NCBI GenBank assembly: GCA_002110485.1
Contig: MOWL01000089.1
Span: 372,001 to 436,000, forward strand
Direction: 5' to 3'
Length of the DNA stretch: 64,000 nucleotides
Source: Emergomyces orientalis
Taxonomy: Eukaryota > Ascomycota > Eurotiomycetes > Onygenales > Ajellomycetaceae
Below, piece after piece: positions 41,568-54,300 of the stretch. The first letter of the stretch is position 1; each line of letters opens with the position of its first letter. Both the position numbers and the translations under genes were made by a program. The notes beneath the pieces were generated by a model. That model was not told where the DNA came from, did no database searches, and worked only from the letters and a program-made list of their open reading frames with translations.

Positions 41568-43344
41568 GTTATTATTATTATTATTCTTCAATTATAGATA
41601 TATATGCAGTCAGAGACTATGATATCTACCTGAGACTCAAAGAGTCTCAGGATTTTTCTAACTTTAACACTAATTACTATACATTTTTTCTTCAAACAAA
41701 TAGCACTTGCAATACTTGAATTCCAGCCCAGAATAGTCAGCAAATTGATTTTTCTTTTTTTCTTTATTTATTTATAAATATCTTTGAAGATTATTTATAT
41801 TCTCTTTTTTTCATATAATTTTCAAGTGATTACAAAGAAAATAAATTAATGATAGACAAAATAACTCATGACATGAATACAAAGGAAATAAAAGACAGAC
41901 TCTAACACAAAAGAAATAGTGAGATATTATATAATATCTAGCAGTTTTTATAAAGAATATTTCAGATTCTCATTCATTTATATTTTCATCTTTGAAATAG
42001 AATTGATTTCTAGTAGCTATTTGAGTTTCATTGAGAAAATCAATTAAATATTGACTGCCTATTTCAGTTGAAAATAGTAGTTTCATATTCATTTCTCTCA
42101 GCTTATATTTATATCTCAGTTCAGCTCTAAGTTCTTGATTTAATGAGCAATTCATTAAGATATGTTCTGGGTCTTCAAGAGAGTCACAATATTCACAATT
42201 TTCACTTTCAATATCAGATATTCTTTTCAAATAAGATTTGAAATAGCCATGACCTAGTTTCAATTGAATGATTGAGGAGAAAAGCTTCTTCTTGCACTTA
42301 ATAGAGCATGATTTCCATTTAGGTTTAGTTTCAAATCTAAGATAGTGAGGACTTTTTCTTTGTTTTTCCCATATTTTATGCCATTTTTCTAAGCAATTCT
42401 CTTTTATCTTTCTTTTAATAAAAGACCATGAAACTATTTTTGAACTTGCAATATTTAGTTCTGTTCCTTTCTTTGCTGCTTCATCAGCAAGCTCATTTCC
42501 ATGTATATTTATATGAGCAGGAACCCAGCTCAGATATATCTTTGTCTTATATTTTAATTGAATTCTTTTGCATATCTTTAGAATTACTTCTATATTCATT
42601 TGACCATTATGAATTTCATTTTTTTGAATTCTTTTCAAAGCTGCTTGACTATCTGAAAAAATCCATGCTTCTTTCATATCTTTTCTTTTTGAAGCTTTTA
42701 TTTCTATCAGTTTAAAAGCTTTCATAATAGCATATAATTCAGCATCAAATACTTCACATTCATTTCCAATATTCCATGAATCTGATGTATATTTGTAATT
42801 ATCTTCTGTATATGCTATTCCAGCTCCTAGGCCTTTATTTTCATTCATTGAACCATCTGAATAGATTAGAATTGACTTTTTAAAATCAATTTTCTCTATT
42901 ATTCTTCTATGATTCTCAGCTTCTTCTGGTTTTGATAATGCGCTTATTTCAATTGAAATCATTGAGCCTAGTTTTTCTTTCCATGGATATAGCTTTTTGT
43001 GTTCAATCTTTTCAATATTTAATGAGGAGAACTCATTTTTAATCATTGAGCATACTCTATATAGTTGAGAAGGGATTTTTTTTCTATTTCTCTCATTTTC
43101 TTGATTTTCTTGACTTTCATTCCAATCTAGATATCTATTCCAATCTAAGTCATTTCCAGATTGAATTGGAGGATAAGATGTAGATATTCTTTTTCTAATT
43201 GAATGAATATCTGGCATTTTCATGATTCTCAGTGCATAATTCTTGCATATCTTCTCAAATCTTATTTCAGGAGGTGATATAGAAGCTTCTATTTCCATAG
43301 CTCTACATGGAGAGGTTTTGAAAGCTCCCAGAATTCTTCTTAAA
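41568..43344 (-). mobile_element. 5'-truncated LINE2 insertion with (TAA)n tail
   Basis: Minus-strand insertion of about 1.77 kb: the end of the ORF2 frame, a 3' UTR (41590-41969) and a TAA-repeat tail (reads ttattattatt at 41569-41583). It is flanked by gattttaaaag at 41558-41568 and 43345-43355, a target-site duplication of 11 bp (14 if the adjoining TTA is counted). The 3' UTR block TTCTGGGCTGGAATT recurs in the other LINE2 3' end at about 51194-51210. Confidence 0.85.
41970..43344 (-). CDS. LINE2 ORF2 C-terminal part: RNase H and Cys/His motif, frame intact
   Basis: The frame is open from the truncation point at 43344 (RRILGAFKTSPCRAMEIEA, typical of the region after LINE RT) to the stop at 41970; the first internal ATG is 43298. 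RNase HI lies at about 42870-42440: IYSDGSMNENKGLGAGIAY, then CEVFDAELYAIMKA, IFSDSQAAL and WVPAHINIHGNELADEAAKK give the D-E-D-D active-site residues. A CEYCDSLEDPEHILMNC zinc motif follows near 42200-42150. It uses AGA almost exclusively for Arg, and I count one CpG (42941) in 1,375 bp. Without EN and RT it cannot retrotranspose alone. Confidence 0.85.
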
Positions 43345-44042
43345 GATTTTAAAAGTTAGTGATAGAGCTATTTTTGAAAAATTCATTCTAAATGATTCTA
43401 AGTTTATTTTTGAACTTAGAAATGAAATCAATCAAAACTTTCATTTTGAAACTTAAAATGAAGAATTCAAGTCAGTTATCTCATCAATTGAAACCTTTTT
43501 TCTGGGAAATTCAATTGTAATTACTGCTATGTCAGATTTCAGCTCTGAATATCTAATTCAAAATGAAAACTGCTGAAAAGAGATAGTTCAAAAAACTCTC
43601 TCTATTGAAGTTTCATGTGAAAAAGATGAGAAATGGGGAAAATTTGTACTACATGATATTTCAGTTGAAATCTTTGATCATGAAGAAGACATGATAAATT
43701 TGAAAGAAGAAATTGAAATATATAATTTAATTTCTTTGAAAAAAACCCCAATTTGGCTCAATTCTTATAAGCAAAGACAAAGAAATCAAAATACTTCAGT
43801 TTTAATTACTACAAATACAATAGAGCAGTCAAAAAGACAGTATATTATAATTGCAGAATTGAAAATGAAAGTATTTGAATTCAAAGATTCAAGAGAGAAT
43901 ATTAAATCCCAAATTCAATGTTCAAACTGCCGATATATATATATTATTGATTCTTAAAAAACTTGAAAAACAATCAAACACGCGGGAAAAACACTATTAA
44001 GAATAGAAAGAGAGCATCAGGCATTCTTTACACATCATTACA

Positions 44043-45428
44043 ATGGCATTGGATGTGGGGGAGGTGGTTATGGTGGAAGATGGCATGCGCGAGGCTCAAC
44101 GCGTGCCGGAGACGAAAAACTCTGCGACACAGAAAACAAAGACAAACAGCTTAGCAACAGCAATTCAAACACTAGCTGCGATCCTTGAAGAGGGAGAGAA
44201 AAATGAGAAAGTGAATAACAAAGATAAAGAGTATTTACAGAAGGCATTGAAAGCAGTGTGAGAAGTGAAGGTGGAACTGTGTGATCAGCTTCTGAAGAGA
44301 ATGGAACATGCAATTGACACATCAAAACAGCAGAAATTGTGAGACAAGCTCAACGGAGCACTCTCATGGGCAGCAATAGCAGCCAGAGGGGAGACAACAG
44401 TTAAAACCATACCAACCAGAACACTGCGAGAGGTAGTCATTACTCGACAAAGCTGTGATGCTATGCCAGAGGCAGAACACACACCAGAAATGATTGTTAA
44501 ACGAGCGAATGAGGCCATCAAAGAGATAACCAAGGGCAAAGTGGTGGCAGCAAGGCACATGCCAAGCGGAGACATGATTTTGATGACAGACACACAGGAC
44601 ACCAAGGCAGAGCTCGCAGCAGATGATAGCTGGACGCGTGAATGGGGAGACAAAGCGCGCATGAAGCGGGAGATGTATGCAGTACTAGTCAAAGGTGCTT
44701 CTATGGGAGCCATTGACTGGAGCAGCTCTGAGTACACCATTGAGAGCATCTACAAGCAGAATACAGCACTATGCTGCAAGACACTGATACACAAGGTGGA
44801 CAAAATGATGGTTAGACAACAGAAATCACATGGCAGTATAATCATCAATGTTGCTGCACCTCACCAGGCCAATGCACTGGTGGACAATGGACTCGTTCTA
44901 GGCAATGAATATTGCACAGTTGAAATATTTCACAGAGAGGCCAGGGTCACACGATGCTACAAGTGTCAACAGTATGGACATATAGCTCGCTTCTGCAGAA
45001 GAGAGGAAACCTGTGGTCACTGTGCACAAAAAGATCATGGTGACAAGGCCTGCAAAGAAGCAGCAGAAGGCAGCAGACCCAAGTGCAGTAACTGTGGTGA
45101 TAGTCATGCAGCATGGCACTCAAACTGCCCAGAGAGAAGACTGAAAGCCAAAAGTGCTAAAGAGACACTGATTGAATGCCCCAAGCGCTTCAATATAAGA
45201 GCACCAGACGCAGATGGATTTAGCTTTCCACACAAATGAAACAGGCCTCTGAATGAGGACTTCATAGAACCCCCGCAAAGAGCAGGAAGACCAACAGATG
45301 TATCAAGAGCAGGAGCACAACAATGAGGAGCTATGACAAGCTTCATTCAAGCAGCAAGTGGTCCAGTAACACTGGAGACATCAACACAGAACAGCAGCTC
45401 ACAGAATAATCACATGAATGAATCATGA
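44043..45428 (+). pseudogene. LINE-B copy B ORF1, in frame with few TGA
   Basis: Frame from ATG 44043 (MALDVGEVVMVEDGM) to the TGA overlapping ORF2 (ATGA, 45425-45428). Stops at about 44259, 44340, 45237 and 45324 are all TGA. It keeps the base deleted in copy A near 1605 and has TGG where A has TGA (SWAAIAARG), so B is the less damaged copy here. Zinc knuckles at about 44953-45130 as in A. Confidence 0.8.
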
Positions 45429-48400
45429 AGAACAGACTAGTCATTTTACAATACAATGTGCATAAGTCAAACAAGGTTATGGGACCTCTTTTGGCAAAGC
45501 CCGAAACGGCATTAAACTATGATGTGATTGCAATACAAGAGCCCTGGATACAAAAACACCCTAAAACAGGCACACACTGTCCAGCCAACTGTGGATTCTG
45601 GCAAGCAGGCATGGAGCAGAAGGACATGAAGGTGTGCTTTCTAATTAACAAGAGAATTGCAGTCAAGACCTGAAGAGTGAGCACAATATCCACTCATATA
45701 CTGGTACTTACTCTGTTGACAGAGAGTGGGCCTATCAATATCATCAACATGTACGCGTCACCACCAGGAAGCTACACAATCATGCCACCAGACTCACCCA
45801 TTCATCAGCTCCAAGCGGTGGTTGAAGAAGCGGATAGAATGCTAGAAGCGCGAATAAACCAGGAAAATGCGCATCAAGCAACAACTGAGAGTGCAGAGGG
45901 AGCATCAGGCGCGCAGGAAACTCAAATAAACACGCATCAAGCAGATGTTATAGTGATTGGAGACTTTAATGTACATCACACTCTCTGGGGAGGTAGCAGG
46001 GTCAGAGAAAACTTTGCCATGGCCTGGAAACTCAATGCTCAAATCAGTGCCTTGAATCTACATCTAGCAACTCCAGAAGGCACGATCACCTGGCAAGATA
46101 GAGAAAGTCAGGGCACCACAGTGAATCTAATCTTTTTGTCTGCTGGTCTACACAGTCAAATGATCAGCTGCAAGCTAGAACATGAAGCAAATATGGCATC
46201 AGATCACATGCCAATTGCAACTACTCTTGAGCTAAAAGCATTATATAGCAGCAGAAAAAGACGCACTTGGCATCACTCCTGCCCGGAACAGATAGCGCAG
46301 GACTGCCAGACACTGAGAAGCCCAGGGGCACTGACTTCAAAAGATCAGATAAACAGCTATGCAAGATATCTTGTCAAATTTGTGGAAGATCTAGCAGCAA
46401 AACATGCCAAAGTCTCAAACTACAGTCAACACAGCCGGTAATGGTGGTCCCCTCGAGTAGCAGAGGCAGTCAATCAATATAAAAAAGCCAAGAAAGACAG
46501 AAACATCTCTGCAGCAGATATAATTAAAGCTCGAGCCCTGAGAAACAGAGAGGTTAAACTGGCTAAAACAAACAGTTTCAGAGAACTAATGCACAGCACA
46601 GAGTCCAAACCCAAGCTACTATGGAAGATGGCCAAATGGAGGCATCAAAGCAGCAATGAGCATGCACAACCTCCAAGAATTCCAGCATTGATAGTAGAAG
46701 GCAGAGAAAATCTACCACCAGTCAATTCCTTTGATGATAAAGCCAAGATTCTGAGACAAAGGTTCTTCCCCCTGCCACTAGTCAGTGACAACAGGGACAT
46801 GGAGGAGGCGGAACACCCACTGGAAACAACAGAGACAATAAGCATCACAGAGGAGAAAATGGCCGCGCTCATAGCACATCTACCAAGCAACAAAGCACCA
46901 GGTATCAATGGAGTCTCCAATGAATTTCTGAAAATGCTGGGACCAAGCTTCACAAAGGCTATGACAGAGCTCACACTGGCATGCTGGGAATGGGAACACT
47001 ACCCGGAGATATTCAAGACCGCTCGAACAGTGATACTGAAAAAACCAGGAAAAGGGGATTATCAAAAGGCAGAGGCATGGAGGCCCATTGCCCTACTGGA
47101 TACAATGGGAAAAATAATAGAATCAGCCACCGCGCAGGAACTCAGACGGCTAGCGGAAACACTCAATCTACTGCCATCTCAACAGATGGGTGCTAGGCGG
47201 GCCAGATCAACCGAAACAGCAGTATCACTACTGCTAGCACAAATTAGAACAGCATGGGAGGAGTCAGACACAGTGGCCACAGTTCTATCATTGGACATCT
47301 CAGGAGCTTATGATAGAGTGCTCAAAGACCGACTCACACACATTCTTCGCATGAAGGGCCTACCAAGACAGCTGACAGGGTGGATACACTCATTTATGTC
47401 AGATAGACGATCCACGCTCACATTTGAAGAACAGGAAACTGAGGCCTTCAATATTCCAGCTGGGATACCACAAGGATCACCCCTCTCCCCCATTCTCTTT
47501 CTATTTTACAATGAGGAACTGCTCCGGATATGCTCACCCTTGAATAGACCAGTGAGCTGCATAGGATTTGTGGATGATGTCAATATAATAGCATACGGGC
47601 CATCAACTGAAGCAAATTGCGCGCAGCTCACACGGGTGCACGCAGAATGTGAAGAATGGGCAGGAAGACATAGAGCTATTTTTGCTCCGCAGAAGTATGA
47701 GTTGATGCACTTCACTAGAGCCCGAACTCGATTCAACTTGAATCACTCTCTGAGACTGCCTCAGCAAGTTATCAAGCCACAGAAGGTGATGAGAGTTCTA
47801 GAAGTATGGCTGGATTCCAAGCTTCAATGGAAAGGTCACATGGATGCTATAGCAGGAAAAATGAAGTCACAGATAAAGGCACTATCACAGACAACACAGG
47901 CCACCTGGGGAGTCCCCCTACATCAAGCTAGAACAATATACAACATGGTCATACGGCCAGCTATAGCTTACAGCGCACTGGCATGGCATCAACCGCGCAT
48001 CAAGCGCGAAGGACGCATGCGCAATAAACAGCGCACAGAGGGCCTAATCAGAACACAGAATGAATGCCTGAGAATAGTAGCTGAAGCATACAGAGCAACA
48101 CCAATATCCACACTGGAAGCAGAGACATACACACCACCCCTGGACATCTATCTTGATGGAGTTGTGGCGCGCGCCACAAAACGACTGAAGGCCTCTGGAA
48201 TGGCAACACAAATTGAAGAGGCATGCACAGCAGTGAGAGTCAAACTCAGGCGAAGAGGCGCAGTGCACAGAAGACCCATTGAGAAGGTGATTCATCCAGA
48301 CAGTCTGCCTGAAAATTGGGAGAAGCTTTGGGTGGAAAAGAGCAAGCAAGAGACTGCTCAAAGCACAAATTCAGCAGCAACACAGCACTTCTCACATGAT

Positions 48401-48892
48401 GAATGGGTGCGAAAAGAAATCCTGAGTAGATGAAGAAAACAATGAAGAGCTAGAGCACCTCCCTGGTGTGAACTCTTTGATCAACCCCCAGACAAAAGCA
48501 TTCTGAAATGGCACAAGGGCCTAAGCAAGGCCAGAAGCTCGCTGATAATTCAACTAAGATCAGGGAAAACAGGGCTGGCAGCCTTTCTACATAAAAGACG
48601 AGTACCGGATTTCCCATCACCAGCATGTGAATGTGGCTATTCAAATGAAACAGTGATGCATGTGATAGTTCACTGTGATAGATTTCAGCACAGTCGTGGG
48701 AGTCTGCTGCATGAGGGCAGAATCGACAAGAAATGGCTATTGAACACCAAAGAAGGGCTACACTGTCTAACAAAATGGTGGATCAAGCAGGGAATTCTAC
48801 CACAGTTCTCACTGGCAAAGACACTGAGTGTCTATCAGACAGAGGAGCAGCAATCTATCACATCTCAATCAAGCATACGCAGACCTCAATAA
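45425..48892 (+). pseudogene. LINE-B copy B ORF2 (EN-RT), broken
   Basis: Same layout and the same stops as copy A: TGA at 45671, TAA at 46439, TGA at 48431 and 48446. EN, RT (FVDD) and the Cys/His motif are all recognisable, and the 614-residue RT piece (46589-48433) is identical to copy A. The TGA seen in A at 5904 is TGG here, so the last part is open to the TAA at 48890. Confidence 0.85.
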
Positions 48893-49200
48893 ACACCATG
48901 CTGAAACCGCTTAAAGCGCGCTTATCACACAAAATCAGTGCTCATGGCACATCCCCACGCTCATTTCAGGCTAAAGACGCGGCTCTCTATGCTTCAGAGC
49001 GCAGTTGGCGTCTTTCACTCACTCACTCACACGCGGGCGCATTTTCAAAAATGCTCAGTGTAATTTTTCTTTATTTTTAATTTTTCTTTTCTCATCCCAT
49101 TCTCTTCTCTTCTTGAGGACAGCAGTTGCTGGTCCCCAGTAGCCCGAAGTCTCACAGAAACTGTTGCATACATTTATTAGTGCATGAGGTTTTTAATCCA

Positions 49201-49220
49201 GCAGTAAGCTCTCTTATTGC
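49201..49220 (+). other. LINE-B 3' UTR hairpin (copy B)
   Basis: GCAGTAAG (49201-49208) / CTTATTGC (49213-49220), identical to copy A, ahead of the TTTTCCTTGTTAGATAAAA block and the TAA tail. Confidence 0.6.
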
Positions 49221-49303
49221 ATGGTTTTCCTTGTTAGATAAAATAAATAGTTTCCCACATATCCCTGAGATTAAGTGGTGTATAATATAATAATAATAAT
49301 AAT

Positions 49304-51338
49304 TGATTAAAAGAATAAGAAAATTAAAAGATATACAAATTCATTTGCACTGGGTCCCAGCTCATATGAATATAAAAGGAAATGAACTAGCTGATGAAGC
49401 TGCAAAAAAGAGCACAGAAATTGAGTTAGTGAAAAAACAGAAAATATCTTGAACATTTATAAAAAGAAAAGTAAAAGAGAAATGCTTAAAAGATTGAAAT
49501 TTAAATTGAGAAACTCAAAAACAAAAACTAAGTATTAAATACTTGATTTTTGAAACAAAACCAAAGTGAAAAGCATGCTCTATTAAATATAAAAAGAAAA
49601 TCTTTTCTTCAATAATTCAATTGAAGCTTGATCAGCCCTTAGTGAGATTTATGGAAGGACTATTATCGTCCGTACATGCAATATCTTGTTTATTACCTTC
49701 TCATTGGGGAGCGGCTTTGCGCAGAATGTAAGTACTTTTCGGAGAATATGTTATGATTTAGTTGACCAACTGGATAGTAGGCAGCTCAACTTGCCGTGTG
49801 CCGTTTCTTTGCTGGAGTTGGAGGCTCTGGTGGGCTGGCTGTTTTCGGTGGTGTCCTTGCGGATATTTGGGGCCTCGAGGAACGGGCAAAAGCTTCAGCC
49901 TTAATGTCCACCTTACTGTGCGTTTCCAACATTCCGCTGAACACACATAATAATATACTCATTTTAACTTTCTCTAGAATTTTAGGGCCGGTGGTTGGCC
50001 CAGCCTGTGGTGGCTGGATATCTGAGCGAGCCTCTTGGAGATGGACTTGTTGGGTCCCTGTAGGACAACCTCCATTTGTTCCATTTTGTTGCTTTATATT
50101 CAAGATTTACGCTAAACTTTACTATATCAGGCAATGGCTGCGACAGCCTTAGAAATCACATCTCTTTTGTACATGAAAGAGTCATATATCCCTGTACTTC
50201 TTGAACGGAAGCTTCTGAGAAGCAAACGATTACATCCGGATAGGGACCTGTACACGGTAATCGGATTACGCTCAGATACCGCGTCCGCTAAGAGGGCGGG
50301 ATCGTTTATTTCGTCTACTATTCGCCCTGGTACGTGTCTATGTTGAACGAAACATGGTATATGTTAACCTCGCTAGTGGTATACTTGCTTGTCGATCCCG
50401 TTTTATTTTTACTTTCCTTATATTTCGCGTTTGTATTCGGGGAGGTGTATCTTCTTATAGTAACAGTACGAAATTACCATCCATTCTTGCCTGCCCAGGA
50501 CGTACGAAGCTTACCTCGTTCACGGGTAATAGTTTCCAGATATATTCGGGGCTGGGTACGGCCACTCAGCTGGATTTGTCGGCATCGACCTCCTGGCCCA
50601 GGGGGTAGGTAATATGCTAGGCCTGATTGTGACTGTGAAAGCACACGGCATTATATATCAGCACCAAACGCGGCCCCACAAAACCTACAACCCAGAGTCT
50701 AGGTAAGGACCAGACCGAATTCACTATTACCGTCTCTGTTGAGTAGTAATTAACACGTACGACTTTGGATACTTTGACTTTTATTTTAAGAAATTTGGAA
50801 TTGAGAGACCTCAAAACTGTGATATATATGATTGTTTGAAAGATTCAGAACATTTATTGATAAATTGCTTAAAAAACTCTGTTATTAGAAACAATTTGAA
50901 AAGAAAATATGATATAGATCAAATAAATATGAGATTTCTGTTTCAAACTGAAACAGATATTAAATATTTAATAAATTATATCATAGAAACAGATATTGCA
51001 ACAAGAAAAAAACAACAACTAGATATATAATAAATATGATTTAAATCAATTTATTATAAATATTCTTTGAGAAATTTTCTATATTAGTTCATTCTTTTAA
51101 TTTTCTTTGTATTATCTTCAACTTTGAGTTTATTTTTAAAAAAATGTCTTAGTATTAAATTGTATCATCTTTTATTTTTGAATGTGTCTCTTATTCTGGG
51201 CTGGAATTACTGTAATAGCAAGTGACAAGAAGTTACATGTATTTAGATATAGTTTACATGATAAATTCTAGTAATACTAGGTGGGCATCATAATCACTGA
51301 TTGCATATGCCTTAATGGAAGAAAAAAAAAAAAAAAAA
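49304..51338 (+). pseudogene. LINE2 RNase H to 3' end, interrupted by MFS fragment
   Basis: Plus-strand LINE2 ORF2 end. 49310-49632 encodes HLHWVPAHMNIKGNELADEAAKKS and onward to IIQLKL. After the insertion, 50764-51030 continues GYFDFYFKKFGIERPQNC and the terminal part to a TAA. The 3' UTR (51031-51321) with TTCTGGGCTGGAATTAC and an A17 tail (51322-51338) follows. Several TGA/TAA stops lie in the first part. The two halves join to match the intact minus-strand copy at 41970-43344, showing that 49633-50763 is foreign. Confidence 0.8.
49633..50763 (+). pseudogene. Fragment of an MFS (DHA1-type) transporter gene with introns
   Basis: Internal piece of a drug:H+ antiporter-like major facilitator. 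It opens at the junction with LSEIYGRTIIV (motif A, loop TM2-3), then FSLGSGFAQN. Further exons give AQLAVCRFFAGVGGSGG (TM4), LGPVVGPACGGWISE and SWRWTCW (motif C region, TM5-6), MKESYIPVLLERK (central loop) and LFLLSLYFAFVFG (TM7-8), ending YNPESR. Introns are inferred at 49728-49780 and 49918-49977, after WVP at about 50063, at about 50333-50379, and more approximately near 50462. All have GT-AG ends, and the joined frame has no stop up to at least TM8. CpG is normal, unlike the LINE around it. Both gene ends are missing, so no transporter is made. Confidence 0.85.
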
Positions 51339-54300
51339 GATGTCACAGAGCAAACCCAGATTCATGAAGAGAGATTATCAGATTAATACAATAAAAAAAA
51401 GAAGCTGTGGATTAGCAAAAAGATGTCAGCAACATCAAAATCTTACATGAAATAATAGAAGGTGAAGCATCAGAAAATCTCAAAGAAATACTAAGATCAG
51501 CAAAAAACAATCATGCTTTTCAGAAATAGCATTCTGAAAAAGCAGAATGAGCCAGCAGTTAGCTGCAATGAAAGGATTATCACACCTAAGAATTCAAGTG
51601 AATTTAGAAGAGCAAAGCACATGTGCACTACTAGATTCAGAAGCAACTGGAATATTCATGAACTCAGAATATGTGATCAAAAGAACAATCTGTACATGAT
51701 AAAAAAGAAATGAATATCATTTACAAGAACTTGAAGAAACAAGCTTGAAACAAGTTAATCAGAAAACACACTCTATGACAATAAAAATAGAAGATCATGA
51801 AGAAAAAATAATATTTAATATCACTTGAATAGAAGAATATGACATGATACTCAGATATTCTTGATTACAGAAATATAACCTGGAAATTAACTGGCAAGAG
51901 AGACTATTAAGACTAACAAAATGTGAATATTCTCTGAGATCAGAAGCTCTGAAGTCTAGCAGTCACAGCAAAGAAGAGATCAGAAGTCAAGCTACAAACA
52001 AGCAGATTTAAATAATAAAGAAAGTCAGAAAATCTAAAAATTAACTGACAAAAGAACTGACAAATCTAAAGACTGTGAACAAAATAATACTGAAGAAGTA
52101 TTCAGAGTTTCAAGAAATATTTAATGAAAAAGAATCTTCACAAAGTCTATCAAAACACAGAGAATGAGATCATGAGATATTATTACAGAAAGAAAAGAAG
52201 TCTGTCTACTTAGCAATATACAGAATGACTGAAAAAGAACTATTCAAATTACAGAAATATTTAAATGAAAATAAAGCAAAAGAATTCATACACTTATCTA
52301 CATCATCAGTGAGTTATCTGGTGATATTCGTCCCAAAGAAAGATGGCAGCCTACAATTATGTGTGAATTACAGACAACTGAACAGCATAACAATAAAGAA
52401 CCAATACCTGCTACCCCTTATTGAGAAAATACAAAATAGATTTCAAAAAGTTATCTGGTTTACAGCTTTGAACCTAAGGGGAGCTTACAGCCTAGTACGA
52501 ATAAAGAATGGTGAAGAATGGAAAACCACATTTAGAACAAGATTTGAACTATTTGAATACCTGGTCATGCCTTTCAGACTGATCAACGCACCAGCAACTT
52601 TTCAAGCAATGATCAATCAAGTACTATACAAATACTTGGACAAATTTGTGGTAGTATACCTAGATGATATACTGATCTACATCCATGAAGACAAAATCAA
52701 TCATACTGAAAAAGTCAAGAAAGTTTAACAAAAATTACAAGAGAATCACCTACTCTTGAAACCAGAGAAATGCAAATTCTACAAAAAAGAAGTTAAATTC
52801 TTAGAACATGTTATCTCTACAGAAGGAATACAAATGGATTCAGATAAGATACAAGCTATAATGAATTGACCTGCATCTAAAAATGTCACAGAAGTACAGT
52901 TCTTTCATGAATTAGCAAACTATTACTGAATCTATATTAAATGATTCTCAGAAATAGCACAATGTCTGACAAAGCTTTTCAAAAAGAAGACATCATTTAT
53001 ATGAGAGAAGAAACAACAGAGAGTCTTCAAAAAAATAAAAGAAGTTTTTCAACAAGAGAAAATGAGAAAGCATTTTGATTCAGAGCAATCAAGTTTTATT
53101 GACACAGATGCATCAGACTGTGCCATAGAAGCAAGACTACAGCAATCTGATAAGCAAGGAAAATCAAGACTTATAGCCTGTTTCACAAGGACAATGACAC
53201 CAGCAGAACAGAACTATGATGTCCATGACAAAGAATTGTTAGCTATAGTGACAGCATTGAAGAAGTGGAGAGTATACTTGAAAAAAGCAAGACATCAAGT
53301 TACAATATTATCAGATTATCACAACTTACAATACTTTACCACTACAAAAGAATTAACATGAAGACAAGCAAGATGGTCAGAAATCTTAACAGTTTATAAT
53401 TTCAAGATCAAATACTGCAAAGAGAAAGAAAACATTTAAGCTGATACATTAAATTAAAAATCAGATTTAATGATCAAAGAAAAGCAGAAACAAGCACTTT
53501 TCAAAATAAATGATAAAAAAGATATGATTTTTAATCCACAAGCAATCAGAGCAACATACACAATCACAAAACAATTGTCAACACTGAAAAAAATCAAGAA
53601 AGTGATGAAAGACAATTTATGAATAAAAATGAACAATAGAATATTGAATATCAACAGACTAATGATATACAATGAATGAGTATATGTATCTAAAGAAGTG
53701 AGACAAGATGTATTAAGAGAAAAACACAATATGATAACTGCAAAGCACTTTGAAGTTGAAAAAACAATGAAAAAAATAACAGAAATGTACTACTGACCAG
53801 AAATGTGAACAGACATTCAAGACTATATTAGAAAGTGTGAAACTTGCAGAAGAGTAAAATTCAAAAGACACACACTCTATGAACAACTACAGCTGATATC
53901 ACCATCTCAAAGGTCATGGGAATCAATTGCAATGGATTTTATAGTCAAACTACTGAAATCAAAGGAGTCACAGATCAAAGAAGCATATGATTCAATACTC
54001 ACAGTTACTGATAGATTAATGAAATATGCCTGTTTTATACCTTACAGAGAAGCTACATCAGCACCAGAAACAGCACATATAGTACTCAAGAATGTGTTTG
54101 CTAACTATAGAATGTCAAAAGAAATCATCACTGACCAGAACTGAAGATTTGCTTCAAAATTCTGGCAAACCTTGATAACATAAATAGAGATTGAAAGTAA
54201 GCTTTCAACAGCCTATCACCTGCAAACAGATGGACAAATGGAACAGTTAAACCAAACAGTCAAACAATATTTATGATGTTATATCAATTATCAGCAAAGC

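Larger units (their letters stand above)
41290..43957 (+). pseudogene. LINE2 ORF1 remnant, interrupted by a LINE2 insertion
   Basis: Plus-strand copy of the ORF1 seen at 1-1085. It starts right after the chromovirus LTR, reads KTYTQALNSSQ and LESKKQRLILK to 41571, and resumes at 43345 with SDRAIFEKFILND. It then runs through VISSIETFFLGNS to the first zinc knuckle (CSNC) near 43925. Two TGA/TAA breaks are visible. The gap 41572-43344 is a minus-strand LINE2 insertion with its target duplication. The downstream end meets LINE-B copy B. Confidence 0.75.
43962..49303 (+). mobile_element. LINE-B copy B (near full length)
   Basis: Near-duplicate of copy A, offset by 42,871-42,872 bases, inserted in a different place: between a LINE2 ORF1 and a LINE2 RNase H segment. 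The 5' end is at cttgaaaaac and the TAA tail at about 49285-49303. ORF1 and 3' UTR differ from A at scattered sites while 45364-48777 reads identical. The flanks share attgatt (43947-43953 and 49303-49309), a weak candidate for a target duplication. Confidence 0.85.
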
